The notes: generated by a model from the sequence alone, not told the origin. A stretch of 64,000 nt of DNA from Gilliamella sp. wkB171 (GCF_001693755.1 NZ_LYST01000034.1:1-64000), one strand, 5' to 3'; positions 40,549 to 50,943 are shown, counted from the stretch's first letter. Program-made: numbers and translations.

Positions 40549-41029
40549 ACTTCATTCACCTTATGTTTTTCCAATCTTAGCAAATCATTTGAATTATCGA
40601 TTTTCAAAGTTACTGATGAATACTTGGCGTTAAGCTAACTAGAAAGCTTCTTTAAATGGCATAATGCTGTTGAAATTATAAGCCTCAATCATCCTTCAAT
40701 CCTGCAAAACGTTATAAAACAAAATTGTTTTGCTAAAATCCTAAATGATAACGGTTTAATGATATTATCTAAATGAGTTTGAACTGTGACTCACCACTAG
40801 AATATAGAATTTAAAAAATAATTTTAGTTGATAAATTGAAAGAATATCTTGCAAAAAAAATCAATCAATAGCATATTTAATACTATTTATTTGATTTAAA
40901 GCTTATTTTTAAAATAAGTTAGCTGCTAAAACGCATTTATGAACAATGGCTTAAACGATTAACAATCGTCAATAATTTATAATAAAATTAAAATAAATTT
41001 TGTAAAAATGAAATTTAGGAAAAAGAATA
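40549..41029. other. Intergenic region after tRNA-Asn
   Basis: About 480 AT-rich bases. I see no gene, no second tRNA and no obvious repeat of the tRNA 3' end that would mark an integrated element. Confidence 0.45.
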
Positions 41030-41758
41030 ATGCATATACATTTTATTATTCATGAAGAGTTTGAAGCACCCGGCGCTTATGAACAATGGGCAAAAATACA
41101 TCAACACACAATTAGCTATTCACGTGTCTACCTTGGTGAACCCCTTCCAGATAATATCAATAGTATTGATTTTCTAATTATTATGGGTGGACCACAATCA
41201 CCGGCAACCACAAAACAAGAATGTGCCCATTTTGACTCGTTAGCTGAGCAAGCTACCATTTTATCTGCAATTAAAGCCAATAAAGTTGTTATTGGTGTTT
41301 GCCTTGGTTCACAACTAATTGGTGAAGCACTCGGTGCACATTACGAACATAGCCCAGAAAAAGAGATTGGCAAATTCCCAATTACGTTGACCGAAGCAGG
41401 CAAAAAAAATCCGCTTTTTTCTCATTTCGGTGATAGTTTGGCGGTCGGCCATTGGCACAATGATATGCCGGGTTTAACCCCAAATGCCCAAATCATTGCC
41501 TATAGCGAAGGTTGTCCTCGGCAAATTATTGCTTATGGCAAATTGGTGTATGGTTTTCAATGTCATATGGAGTTAACTCATGAAGTGGTTGCTAAGCTCA
41601 TTGCACATTCTCAAGATGATATTAGTCAAGCTGCAAATTATCGCTTTGTCGATACAGAAGACAAATTACGCGCGCACGATTATAGCCAAATGAACTTAAA
41701 GCTGTTTATTTTTCTCGATAAACTTAACAAGTATTATCACTCCACCTGTAAAAATTGA
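41030..41758 (+). CDS. Class I glutamine amidotransferase-like protein
   Basis: 242 residues. The nucleophile elbow GVCLGSQLIGEALG with its Cys near residue 90, and the catalytic His-x-Glu in GFQCHMELT near residue 180, complete the triad. MGGPQSP gives the oxyanion region. It is similar to stand-alone GMP-synthase-like amidotransferases such as YfeJ; it lacks a synthetase domain. Substrate unknown. AGGAAAAAG precedes the ATG. Confidence 0.82.
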   Translation: MHIHFIIHEEFEAPGAYEQWAKIHQHTISYSRVYLGEPLPDNINSIDFLIIMGGPQSPATTKQECAHFDSLAEQATILSAIKANKVVIGVCLGSQLIGEALGAHYEHSPEKEIGKFPITLTEAGKKNPLFSHFGDSLAVGHWHNDMPGLTPNAQIIAYSEGCPRQIIAYGKLVYGFQCHMELTHEVVAKLIAHSQDDISQAANYRFVDTEDKLRAHDYSQMNLKLFIFLDKLNKYYHSTCKN

Positions 41759-41787
41759 TCCATTATTCGATATAAAAACAGTCAATT

Positions 41788-42616
41788 ATGCAAAAATTTG
41801 TAGTAGATAAACCGGAAAAACGCAGCTCTTTAAGGTTAAAATTAGGAAAAGAATACTTTATTTTAAAACGTAAACTAAATTGGTGAAAAAATCGTAAGCT
41901 ATATAGTACTGTCGACATCAATAATCATTCGTGTTGTTATTCCCCAAAAAAACATCGATCAGTTTTATTAAGGCAGTTAAAAGATGTGGATATGTATCTG
42001 CAATACAACAAAATCACCAATCTACGCTTAGCGGTAGAAAAACTCAATGGTTCAATCATAAAACCGAATCAACGTTTTTCGATCTGGCATAATGTCGGGC
42101 GCCCAACGAAAAAACGTGGTTTTTTAGAAGGTCTTTCACTGCACAATGGCAAAATTGGTAAAGATATTGGAGGGGGAATCTGTCAGTTAGGCAATTTAAT
42201 TTATTGGATGTTTTTGCATTCTGAATTAACGGTTACAGAACGCTGGCGACATAGTTTTGATGTTTTTCCTGATGTGAACCGCACTATCCCTTTTGCTTGT
42301 GGTGCGACCTTATCTTATAACTATGTTGATTTGCAGCTACTCAACAAAACCAATACGACATACCGACTCAATCTTTGGTTTGATGATAAATATTTACATG
42401 GGGAACTACTTGCTGATACACCAATATGTTATCAATATGAAGTTTTCGAAACGGATCATCGCATTGAGCAACAATGGTGGGGGAGGTTACACAAGGCACA
42501 ATAAAATATGGCAACGAAAAACCCATTTAATAGATCATTATCAGCAAGAAAAGCTGATTAGTGAAAATCATGCCATTATGATGTACGTACCCTATTTAAA
42601 AAATAATGAAGATTAA
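41788..42616 (+). pseudogene. vanW-like gene, broken by a nonsense codon and a frameshift
   Basis: Starting at ATG 41788 the frame reads MQKFVVDKPEKRSSLRLKLG to KLNW, then TGA at 41884-41886, then continues in the same frame through KKHRSVLLRQLKDVDMYLQY, LRLAVEKLNGSIIKPNQRFS and GGGICQLGNLIYW, the VanW core. At the G run around 42478-42486 the frame shifts: the encoded end is RLHKAQ, but another frame supplies GGGYTRHNKIWQRKTHLIDH and ENHAIMMYVPYL, the normal VanW tail. Two independent lesions mean the gene is inactive unless sequencing error is involved. The longest intact piece is 41986-42504. VanW function is unknown; it was first seen in vancomycin-resistance clusters. Confidence 0.8.
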
Positions 42617-42754
42617 TTAACAACCATAAGAAAAATAGTAATTTTCACAAACAAATAGTCATCAACTATCTAAATAATAGTTTGTGAGCCATATTAATAA
42701 CTCGTATACTGTTTAGATTAAGTAGTTAATAATATATATGAAAGGAGCAACTTC

Positions 42755-43381
42755 ATGGCCTACACTTTACCAGCGCTACCTTATGCGTATGATGCATTAG
42801 AACCTTATATTGATGAACAAACTATGCATCTACATCATGACAAACACCATCAAACTTATGTCAATAATGCTAACGGTATTTTAGAAACACTATCCGATGA
42901 AATCAAACAATTAAGCCCAGAAGCTTTATTAGCTAATTTGGACAAAGTGCCAAGCGATAAAGTTACTGGAATTAGAAATAATGTGGGTGGACATGTTAAT
43001 CACACGTTATTTTGGGAACTCCTAAAAGTGGGAACTGAACTTAAAGGTGAACTAAAAGCCGCAATTGAAAAAGATTTTGGTACAGTTGATGCGTTTAAAG
43101 AAAAATTTTCAGCAGCAGCGGCAAGTCGTTTTGGTTCAGGTTGGGCATGGTTAGTATTACAAAATGGTAAACTTGCCGTTGTTTCAACAGCAAACCAAGA
43201 TTCTCCGCTAATGGGTGAAAAATATTCAGGTGTTTCTGGTACACCAATTTTAGCACTTGATGTTTGGGAGCATGCTTATTATCTAAAATACCAAAACCGC
43301 CGTGCTGATTACATTGGTGCATTTTGGAATGTCATTAACTGGGACAAAGTGGCTGAACTTTATGCTCAAGCTAAAAAATAA
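42755..43381 (+). CDS. sodA: Superoxide dismutase, Mn type
   Basis: 208 residues. [18 protein letters not shown] at the start, ligand region [21 protein letters not shown], the C-terminal Gln region ANQDSPLMG typical of Mn rather than Fe enzymes, and the metal-binding [19 protein letters not shown]. It removes superoxide in the cytoplasm. GAAAGGAGC precedes the ATG. A perfect terminator follows. Own transcription unit. Confidence 0.93.
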   Translation: MAYTLPALPYAYDALEPYIDEQTMHLHHDKHHQTYVNNANGILETLSDEIKQLSPEALLANLDKVPSDKVTGIRNNVGGHVNHTLFWELLKVGTELKGELKAAIEKDFGTVDAFKEKFSAAAASRFGSGWAWLVLQNGKLAVVSTANQDSPLMGEKYSGVSGTPILALDVWEHAYYLKYQNRRADYIGAFWNVINWDKVAELYAQAKK

Positions 43382-43408
43382 TTAATTTAAATAGTTCTGT
43401 TTTGAGTT

Positions 43409-43435
43409 AAAAATGACGCATCATGCGTCATTTTT
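43409..43435 (+). terminator. Terminator of sodA
   Basis: AAAAATGACGCA / TGCGTCATTTTT perfect 12-bp stem with a 3-base loop and T tail. Confidence 0.9.
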
Positions 43436-43556
43436 ATTTTCAACAATAATGTATCAAAGCAAGGATAAGGCATAAAATTGCCAATTGCTAATTTATGTAT
43501 AAATCCGCTACAATGTGCGATTATGCCAAAGTTATAAAAACTAACAAAAATAAAAC

Positions 43557-44655
43557 ATGTTTGAAATTAATCCAATAAAATCCAAAATAGCTGAACTTAC
43601 CGAGCGCACAAATGTCATTCGGGGGTATCTTTGACTATGATCTCAAGAAAGAACGTCTTGAGGAAGTCAATGCCGAATTAGAACAATCCGAAGTTTGGGC
43701 CGATCCTGAAAAAGCACAAGCATTAGGTAAAGAACGCGTTGCGCTAGAAGAGATCATCAATACCATCAATACTTTAGAACAAGGTCTGGACGACGTCGAA
43801 GGTCTACTTGAACTTGCTATTGAAGCAGAAGATCAAGACACTTTTGACGAAGCCAATCAAGAACTTGAACAACTCGAAAAAAAGCTAGCCAGTCTTGAAT
43901 TTCGCCGAATGTTTTCGGGTGATTATGACAGTGCTGACTGTTACTTAGATATCCAATCAGGCTCAGGTGGTACTGAAGCCCAAGATTGGGCTGAAATGTT
44001 ACTGCGAATGTATTTACGCTGGGCTGAATCGAAAGGTTTTACAACTGAAGTGATGGAAGTATCAGACGGTGATGTAGCTGGCATAAAATCAGCCACAATC
44101 AAAGTAACCGGCGATTATGCTTATGGTTGGTTACGCACTGAAACCGGTGTGCATCGATTAGTACGAAAAAGCCCATTTGATTCAGGAAACCGCCGTCATA
44201 CCTCATTTGCATCGGTATTTGTCTATCCAGAAGTTGATGACAATATTGATATCGACATCAATCCAGCCGATCTGCGCATCGACGTTTATCGTGCATCGGG
44301 CGCAGGTGGTCAGCATGTTAATAAAACCGAATCTGCTGTACGTATTACCCACGTACCAACGGGAATTGTGACACAATGTCAAAATAACCGCTCGCAACAT
44401 AGTAATAAAGATCAGGCCATGAAACAGTTAAAAGCAAAACTGTATGAGCTTGAAATGCACAAAAAGAATGCCGAAAAACAACAAATGGAAGAAAACAAAT
44501 CCGATATTGGTTGGGGCAGCCAAATTCGTTCGTATGTACTTGATGATTCACGAATCAAAGACTTACGCACAGGCGTTGAAACACGCAATACGCAAGCCGT
44601 TTTAGACGGTGATTTAGATCAATTTATTGAAGAAAGCTTAAAAGCCGGTTTATAA
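43557..44655 (+). CDS. prfB: Peptide chain release factor 2, with programmed +1 frameshift
   Basis: Translation starts at ATG 43557 ([20 protein letters not shown], then IRGYL), meets TGA at 43632-43634 as codon 26, and continues +1 at GAC (43633). The later frame alone (from 43612) is not the real start. Full protein about 365 residues. Stop-codon-reading SPF motif in [14 protein letters not shown] and peptidyl-hydrolysis GGQ in [16 protein letters not shown]2 terminates at UGA and UAA and regulates its own synthesis through this UGA. lysS follows by 25 bases, the conserved prfB-lysS operon. Confidence 0.96.
43620..43635 (+). promoter_or_regulatory. Programmed +1 frameshift site of prfB
   Basis: CGGGGGTATCTTTGAC: an internal Shine-Dalgarno-like GGGGG three bases before the slippery CTT TGA C. 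It is the same arrangement as in E. coli, which has AGGGGG. Confidence 0.95.
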
Positions 44656-44680
44656 CTGGTAATAAATAAAAGGTAAAATT

Positions 44681-46195
44681 ATGTCAACACAGCAAGAGCA
44701 ACAAAACCATATTGAAGAGTTAAATAACGAGCTTACAATACGTCGTGAAAAGCTAGCTGCAATTCGCAAACAAGGCATTGCTTTCCCGAATGATTTTCGT
44801 CGTGACGCAATTTCAAGCGATCTTCATAAATTGTATGATGAAAAAACTAACGAAGAGTTAATTGAAAATAAAATTACTGTCACTGTTGCCGGTCGAATGA
44901 TGATGCGCCGTATTATGGGTAAAGCCTCATTTGTATCATTACAAGATGTTGCAGGGCAAATCCAGCTCTATGTCACTCGTGATGATCTACCCGAAAACTA
45001 CTACAACGAACAATTCAAAAAATGGGATCTTGGTGACATCGTTGGCGCTAAAGGCTACTTATTCAAAACCAAAACAGGCGAACTATCAATCCACTGTGAA
45101 GAAATCCGCCTACTAACTAAAGCATTACGCCCATTACCCGATAAATTCCACGGCTTAGCAGATCAAGAAATGCGCTATCGTCAACGTTACCTTGATTTAA
45201 TTACTAATCAACAATCACGTGACACCTTTATTGCTCGCTCAAAAGTGGTAACTGAAATTCGTAACTTTATGTTAGAAAATCACTTTATGGAAGTCGAAAC
45301 CCCAATGATGCAAGTCATTCCTGGTGGTGCATCAGCCAAGCCATTTATTACTCACCACAATGCGCTTGATCTAGACATGTATTTACGAATTGCCCCTGAA
45401 CTTTATTTAAAACGTTTAGTTGTAGGTGGTTTTGAACGAGTATTTGAAATCAACCGCAATTTCCGAAACGAAGGGGTATCGCCAAGACATAATCCAGAGT
45501 TTACCATGATGGAAATGTACATGGCTTATGCCGATTACAAAGACCTGATTGTTTTGACTGAAGCATTATTCCGCCGCCTTGCAATCGCCGTAACGGGTAA
45601 TCCAGTTGTACAATATGGCGAGCATACTTTCGATTTTGGCAAACCATTTATCAAAATGACTATGCGTGAGGCAATTTGTCATTACCGCCCAGAAACCGAT
45701 AATGCTGATTTAGATGATTTTGATAAAGCGTGTGCAATTGCCAAAGCTGTCGGTATTAAAATTGAAAAAAGTTGGGGACTCGGTCGAGTAGTGACTGAAA
45801 TCTTTGAAGAAGTTGCCGAGGCTAACTTAATTCAACCAACGTTTATTACTGAATATCCGGCTGAAGTATCGCCACTTGCTCGCCGTAACGACGAAAATCC
45901 ATTTGTAACAGATCGATTTGAGTTCTTTATTGGTGGACGTGAAATTGGTAACGGCTTCTCAGAACTTAACGATGCTGAAGACCAAGCACAACGTTTTGCC
46001 GATCAGGTATCGCAAAAAGATGCGGGCGATGACGAAGCAATGTTCTATGATGAAGATTATATCACCGCATTAGAGCACGGCTTACCGCCAACAGCTGGAC
46101 TAGGAATTGGGATTGACCGAACAGTAATGCTATTTACCAATAGCCATACCATTCGGGACGTCATTTTGTTCCCAACTATGCGTCCAATTAAATAA
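44681..46195 (+). CDS. lysS: Lysyl-tRNA synthetase, class II
   Basis: 504 residues. N-terminal OB-fold anticodon-binding domain (about 60-150, [20 protein letters not shown]), motif 2 region [20 protein letters not shown] and motif 3 [11 protein letters not shown] near the end. It charges tRNA-Lys. It follows prfB by 25 bases and ends before a hairpin with T tail. Confidence 0.96.
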   Translation: MSTQQEQQNHIEELNNELTIRREKLAAIRKQGIAFPNDFRRDAISSDLHKLYDEKTNEELIENKITVTVAGRMMMRRIMGKASFVSLQDVAGQIQLYVTRDDLPENYYNEQFKKWDLGDIVGAKGYLFKTKTGELSIHCEEIRLLTKALRPLPDKFHGLADQEMRYRQRYLDLITNQQSRDTFIARSKVVTEIRNFMLENHFMEVETPMMQVIPGGASAKPFITHHNALDLDMYLRIAPELYLKRLVVGGFERVFEINRNFRNEGVSPRHNPEFTMMEMYMAYADYKDLIVLTEALFRRLAIAVTGNPVVQYGEHTFDFGKPFIKMTMREAICHYRPETDNADLDDFDKACAIAKAVGIKIEKSWGLGRVVTEIFEEVAEANLIQPTFITEYPAEVSPLARRNDENPFVTDRFEFFIGGREIGNGFSELNDAEDQAQRFADQVSQKDAGDDEAMFYDEDYITALEHGLPPTAGLGIGIDRTVMLFTNSHTIRDVILFPTMRPIK

Positions 46196-46210
46196 ACCCA
46201 ATACCATAAA

Positions 46211-46242
46211 AAAACTCATCTATTAAAAAATAGGTGAGTTTT
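46211..46242 (+). terminator. Terminator of prfB-lysS
   Basis: AAAACTCATCTA pairs with TAGGTGAGTTTT (one G-T pair), 8-base A-rich loop, 15 bases after the lysS stop. Confidence 0.75.
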
Positions 46243-46981
46243 GTCAGTAAACACTCATATTTTCTTTAACTTTTCTAAAATTATTTTACTCACAATAAGC
46301 ATATTATATATACAATATATATCTAATTAGACTTTTCCAATTACCAATCAAGTTCAATTAACATTAATATAATTTAGCATCATGCTTAACTCCACACATG
46401 TAGCCTGTAACTTAATTAGCAACAGATAAATAATATAGTAAGTTATTACTCACTATAAACATGACCACTAAACGTGGATTACGAATATATAAAGGTTTTA
46501 TCAAGACTTTTCATTAAACTAAATACTGAAAAGTGAATTTTACATAAACATAACTTAGCAATCATAGAGTATATTTGTTTGATTCATACCCAAATAAGTT
46601 ATTAACTTACGCTAAAACAAATCAGCAGTCTTTGCGTTTTTAATGCTCACTATTATTTAGCATTAGGTTCACTTAATTACATAAATAACCATAATATGAT
46701 AATCAATCACGTATAGCTTAACCTAGAAAGTAAGTACTTAATCACTTTAGATCATAACCGATTGTTCATCAATACAATAACTTAGCCTTTATGTAGATTT
46801 TGGGTTCGCAAGCAACGTTGGCTATAAATTTAACCAACGTGATGTTACTGCAATTTACTCAACTATATCGGTACAGGCTTAGACACCACAAAATTACTAT
46901 TTATCGCTCACAAAACCATTTAAGTTAACGAATAAACACTATTTTTGCTAACCCTCAACTTTCGCGCTCAAGAAATAAGCA
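46243..46981. other. AT-rich intergenic region with a possible beta-barrel gene remnant
   Basis: Mostly no coding signal. At about 46794-46890 the plus strand reads VDFGFASNVGYKFNQRDVTA then IYSTISVQA and a stop, and a second frame supplies LNYIGTGLDTTKL. The pattern resembles strands of an outer-membrane barrel protein and may be the end of a decayed porin gene. No promoter or RNA recognised. Confidence 0.35.
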
Positions 46982-48328
46982 CTAAGGATAGACACAAACC
47001 AGATCGTTTCGGGAGGAGTAGTCGTGAACGACGCCTATGTCGTAAAAAACAGTCAACAGTGTCGAATCATCACCGATGGCAATAGCGGTGCTGCCGGTAA
47101 AAATGGAAGAGATATAAAAATGCACATTGCCCCATTCAGAAAGGAAACCTGCGCCGATATTAGCATCGGCATAGTTACCACTGGATGGCGGTGTGGCAGG
47201 TGTCCATGTTCCCCGTACAATGTTGCTTTGAACTGCGTTAGTTAAGTCTTTTACTTGTGGCAGACGATAACCACCGCCTAAACTGCTACACCAGGATGAG
47301 GCGCTATCAACAGTGATATCGCCTACGCCTAATGGGCGGGCAACAAACCACTGCTTTAACACAAAACCATAGCTTAATACCGCTTTATTACGACTATCTT
47401 TACCCGCTATCACAAAAGTCTGCGGCAAGCTAGCTGGAGCAACACTACCCGGTAATGCTGAATCCTGTTGGGCTTTTGTTACTGCTGGACCAGTAAGCGT
47501 GACACGTATGAAATTTGGCTTAGATGGTGATGGTGTCATGGTAGCGGTAATACCACCTTGAGTGACAGTTGGCCAGGTTAATGTAGAGCTATCAATATTT
47601 TCTATGTCTAAATCAAAATACAGATTATTAGCACCGGTAGTCGGGAAGTTAAGCTTGTACTGTGATGGCTCAGCTGCTTGCTTTACAAAACCCCGTTGTC
47701 GATTCCAAATATCGGAAGGTTTGGAATAAACGGGCCCCCCCTGACGACCCGGCCATGCGTAACAGATTTTAGGCACGGATTTAGGTCTGCTGATATAATA
47801 GGCAGCAGTGCTACCACTAAAATTACCACTATTTGGTACCCCATACTGGGTGGTTAAACTACCAGCAGTACTGGTTAATTCTACCTTATAAGGTGCCATA
47901 CAGTTATCTACATTGGCACTACGCGTCACTGCTCGATTCAATCTATCGGTAATGCTCACGCTTAAATTACCAGTCGCGGTAATTCCATTAGTACCCTGAC
48001 CATCACCATCATCATCCCCCCAATAATTGTAAGGCTCACCAATTAAGTCGTTTAAGGCGATAGCGTTAACAGTGGCAGGAACCAGCATTCCAATATCGCT
48101 AAAGTGTTCATTGGCTTCTGGGAGAACGATTGGATTATCTGCGGTTGAAGTATTATTGTCCGGTGTGTAGGTGGTTTGAGTCGTGCCGTCAGAGACGGTA
48201 ATACCTAACAGCCCTTCAGTCGAGGTGACCTTAGTGACCCCATTATCAAAGGTTAAATAGGGCGCACTACCATGAATGACTTGCGCCGTCGTTGCCGACA
48301 ATGCTTGAGTCGTAGCGGCATACAGCAA
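46982..48328 (-). CDS. Secreted C-type-lectin-like protein, paralogue C (phase-variable candidate)
   Basis: 448 residues from a TTG at 48328 that lies inside the signal peptide (context SIPWLLLLYAATTQA). Mature start LSATTAQVIHGSAPYL matches those of A and B. It shares QYGVPN, KICYAW and FPTTGANNLYF blocks and a C-terminal domain opened by SWCSSLGGGYRLPQVKDLTN, with AGFLSEWG, and closed by DLVCVYP, a clear intimin/invasin-type lectin-like tip with a Cys pair. No anchor. The gene frame stays open upstream for about 100 codons with no ATG, GTG or TTG, to a heptamer array at 48614-48636. GC is higher than A and B, suggesting a different origin. Probable adhesin. Confidence 0.7.
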   Translation of the reverse strand: MLYAATTQALSATTAQVIHGSAPYLTFDNGVTKVTSTEGLLGITVSDGTTQTTYTPDNNTSTADNPIVLPEANEHFSDIGMLVPATVNAIALNDLIGEPYNYWGDDDGDGQGTNGITATGNLSVSITDRLNRAVTRSANVDNCMAPYKVELTSTAGSLTTQYGVPNSGNFSGSTAAYYISRPKSVPKICYAWPGRQGGPVYSKPSDIWNRQRGFVKQAAEPSQYKLNFPTTGANNLYFDLDIENIDSSTLTWPTVTQGGITATMTPSPSKPNFIRVTLTGPAVTKAQQDSALPGSVAPASLPQTFVIAGKDSRNKAVLSYGFVLKQWFVARPLGVGDITVDSASSWCSSLGGGYRLPQVKDLTNAVQSNIVRGTWTPATPPSSGNYADANIGAGFLSEWGNVHFYISSIFTGSTAIAIGDDSTLLTVFYDIGVVHDYSSRNDLVCVYP

Positions 48329-48651
48329 TAATAACCATGGTATCGATGCTAAAGCCAGTTTAGATAACGGGCCTGATGCTTGAATTTGCGTAAAAAACAG
48401 GGTTGGACGTAAGATTAACCTTAAATTTATCGCTTTAATTAAGCGATAGCATAACGCTAAACTAAATGTGCATCTTTTGCTTACTCTGATTGCTGAAAAA
48501 CGATGGTGAGTTACCTTACTTTGATGAAATAAGTTAGGTGTAGAAGTAAGAGTTGAATTAAATTTTAGCCTAAAGAGAGATTGGGGAGTTTTTAAAACAT
48601 TGTTTTGCCAGCGCTGGTGTCTGGTGTCTGGTGTCTATAATTATACTGCAT
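48329..48651 (-). other. N-terminal extension frame and out-of-frame leader of paralogue C
   Basis: The gene frame continues upstream as RPTLFFTQIQASGPLSKLAL, preceded by LCYRLIKAINLRLIL and STLTSTPNLFHQSKVTHHRF, to TAG just before the repeat. A candidate ATG (48649-48651, GGGTGG upstream) reads MQYNYRHQTPDTSAGKTMF then stops. Distance ATG to TTG is 323 bases, remainder 2, as in paralogues A and B. Confidence 0.55.
48614..48636. repeat. Heptanucleotide tandem repeat, 3.3 units
   Basis: CTGGTGT three times then CT (minus strand GACACCA cycle). The unit is unrelated to CCCGATG but has the same length and the same position relative to the gene as in paralogues A and B. Confidence 0.9.
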
Positions 48652-48668
48652 GGCGTTCCACCCGTCAA
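48640..48668 (-). promoter_or_regulatory. Near-consensus sigma-70 promoter over the paralogue C leader
   Basis: Minus strand TTGACG (48668-48663), 17-base spacer, TATAAT (48645-48640). Transcription would begin inside the heptamer array. The candidate ATG lies in the spacer, so if this promoter is the one used that ATG is not in the mRNA. Confidence 0.6.
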
Positions 48669-48963
48669 CTAATCTGTTATTTTATTTGATTTTTTTATGT
48701 TAAATGGCTATAAATCAAGCTTAAATAAGCTTAATTTTCGGAATTATAAGGCTATGATAAAAAAAAGTCACTCATTCAGCCGAATTATTTGTAAAGAAAT
48801 GTAAATAACACCATAAATAATAAACGCTAATAGCCTTTAAATAGTCAGATATAGTTAAAATATAGCGGATTATTTTTATATTCAAAAATATATCCCCCGC
48901 TCTTTTCGAAAAAATAAGCGACATTTTTAGCCGTTAATCAACTTAATAATTAACGGCTATTTA
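48669..48963. other. AT-rich spacer between paralogue C and uraA
   Basis: No gene seen. Holds the upstream side of the paralogue C promoter and the 3' flank of uraA. Confidence 0.4.
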
Positions 48964-50220
48964 TTAGTCAGCTGATTTATGAGGTAAAATTAAATTTAGT
49001 AGAATCGCTAAAATTCCACATAAACTGATTCCTTGCAAAGCATAAGATCCAAAATCAAAAATCATGCCGCCAATACCAAATACGAGTACTAATGAGACGA
49101 TACACATATTACGTGATACAGAAAGATCAACTTTATGTTTGACTAAAATATTAATGCCAACCGAAGCTATCGAGCCAAAAAGTAATACCATAATTCCGCC
49201 CATTACAACTGTCGGAATAGAGCTTAAAAAAGCACCAATCTTACCAATAAATGACATTAAAATAGCCCAAATGGCTGCCCAGGTCATTACTCTAGTTCTA
49301 AAATTACGCGTTAATGTGACTGCGCCAATAACTTCAGCATAGGTAATACATGGCGGGCCACCAAAGAAACCAGCAGCAGATGTTGCTAACCCATCCCCCA
49401 GTAACGTGCGCTGTAATCCTGGTTCTTTAGTGTAATCTTTACCGGTGACAGAACTAATAGCCATAATGTCACCAACATGCTCGATAGTTGGTGCTATAAC
49501 GATCGGAATCATATATAAAATGGCTTGCCACTGAAACTCAGGAAAAGTGAAATCGGGAATTTTAAACCAAGGTGCATCGATGACTTGTTGAAAGTTGACA
49601 ATACCAAAAATACAAGAAAACATGTAACCAACAATAATTCCAGCAATAATTGGTACTAATTTAAAAAAACCTTTTGCCCAGATTGCCACAATCAACGTCG
49701 TTAATAAAGAAGCCATTGAAATAATAATCAATTGATAGTTTTCTGCGGATAAACCGCTATTTTTACCCATTGCCATGCCAACCGCTACCGGCGCTAAAGA
49801 TAAACCAATAACCATAATAATTGGCCCTGTTACAACTGGAGGTAAAATGCGATCAATAATATGGCTGCCATTAATTTTGACTAAAAAAGCAAAAAACATA
49901 AAAACCAAACCTGCCGCAACTAATCCACCTAACGTAGCTGGAATTCCCCACTGTGCAACCCCAAAAGAGATAGGTGCAATAAATGCAAATGAAGAAGCTA
50001 AAAATACAGGCACTTTTCCTTTAGTGGTTAATTGAAATAATAACGTACCCACACCCGCTGTAAACATTGCAACATTTGGATTTAATCCAGTTAAAAGTGG
50101 CACTAAAACCAATGCACCAAAGGCAACAAATAACATTTGCGCACCGGTAAAAATATCTTGCCAAGCATGTTTAAGTGGCGAGATATTATTGTTTATTTGA
50201 TCAAGAGCATTTTTAGTCAC
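48964..50220 (-). CDS. uraA: Uracil permease UraA
   Basis: 418 residues with about 14 membrane helices of the nucleobase-cation symporter-2 fold. FLASSFAFIAPI, GPIIMVIGLSLAPVAVGMAM and the substrate-site region IAPTIEHVGDIMAISSVTGK with catalytic Glu and His are present. Imports uracil with protons. It is downstream of upp, which makes UMP from the imported base; a terminator-like hairpin in the 97-base gap could tune the ratio. Confidence 0.94.
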   Translation of the reverse strand: MTKNALDQINNNISPLKHAWQDIFTGAQMLFVAFGALVLVPLLTGLNPNVAMFTAGVGTLLFQLTTKGKVPVFLASSFAFIAPISFGVAQWGIPATLGGLVAAGLVFMFFAFLVKINGSHIIDRILPPVVTGPIIMVIGLSLAPVAVGMAMGKNSGLSAENYQLIIISMASLLTTLIVAIWAKGFFKLVPIIAGIIVGYMFSCIFGIVNFQQVIDAPWFKIPDFTFPEFQWQAILYMIPIVIAPTIEHVGDIMAISSVTGKDYTKEPGLQRTLLGDGLATSAAGFFGGPPCITYAEVIGAVTLTRNFRTRVMTWAAIWAILMSFIGKIGAFLSSIPTVVMGGIMVLLFGSIASVGINILVKHKVDLSVSRNMCIVSLVLVFGIGGMIFDFGSYALQGISLCGILAILLNLILPHKSAD

Positions 50221-50280
50221 GTGGTCCTCTCTTAATTACTCTATTAATTAATATTTATTTCTTTACTAAATAGCGGACAT

Positions 50281-50301
50281 AAAAAAACCGGATAAACCGG
50301 T
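50281..50301 (-). terminator. Terminator between upp and uraA
   Basis: On the minus strand ACCGG / CCGGT with a 5-base loop, followed by a run of seven T. Confidence 0.7.
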
Positions 50302-50316
50302 CTAAAATTTGAGATT

Positions 50317-50943
50317 TTATTTTGTGCCGAATATCTTATCTCCAGCATCGCCAAGCCCTGGTAATATATAACCTTTATCGTTCAATTTATCATCGATTGA
50401 AGCAGTATAAAGTTCAACATCAGGATGAGCTTGTTCCAAGACTTTAATACCTTCTGGTGCGGCCACTAAAACAAGCACTTTAATATTTTTACAACCTGCT
50501 TTTTTTAGTAGATCAATTGTTGCAACCATAGAACCACCCGTTGCTAACATTGGATCAACAACTAAAGCCATACGTTCATCAATATCAGAAGTTAATTTTT
50601 GGAAATAAGGAACAGGTTCAAGCGTTTCTTCATTACGATAAAAACCAACAACGCTTATACGTGCACTAGGTATATGCTCAAGTACACCATCCATCATGCC
50701 TAAGCCGGCACGTAAAATAGGTACTACGGTAATTTTTTTACCTTTAATTCGTTCAACTTGTACTGGTCCACACCAGCCTTCAATGGTCACTTTTTCAGTG
50801 GGTAAGTCAGCGGTAGCCTCATAGGTTAATAAACTGCCAACTTCACTAGCAAGATCGCGAAAATCTTTAGTGCTAATATCATGTTCGCGCATTAAACCAA
50901 TTTTATGGCGTACTAGAGGGTGTTTTACTTCAACTATTTTCAT
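50317..50943 (-). CDS. upp: Uracil phosphoribosyltransferase
   Basis: 208 residues, the E. coli length. Starts [24 protein letters not shown]-binding loop [20 protein letters not shown]; uracil-binding [18 protein letters not shown] at the end. It converts uracil and PRPP to UMP. GGGAGG ribosome site before the ATG. Conserved upp-uraA order. Confidence 0.96.
   Translation of the reverse strand: MKIVEVKHPLVRHKIGLMREHDISTKDFRDLASEVGSLLTYEATADLPTEKVTIEGWCGPVQVERIKGKKITVVPILRAGLGMMDGVLEHIPSARISVVGFYRNEETLEPVPYFQKLTSDIDERMALVVDPMLATGGSMVATIDLLKKAGCKNIKVLVLVAAPEGIKVLEQAHPDVELYTASIDDKLNDKGYILPGLGDAGDKIFGTK

Noticed and set aside
40473..41029. tRNA-Asn as attachment site of an integrated element
   Set aside because: No integrase and no repeat of the tRNA 3' end noticed downstream within the window.
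43612..43631. ATG at 43612 as prfB start
   Set aside because: It is in the post-shift frame and overlaps the frameshift signal; the conserved N-terminus starts at 43557 in the other frame.
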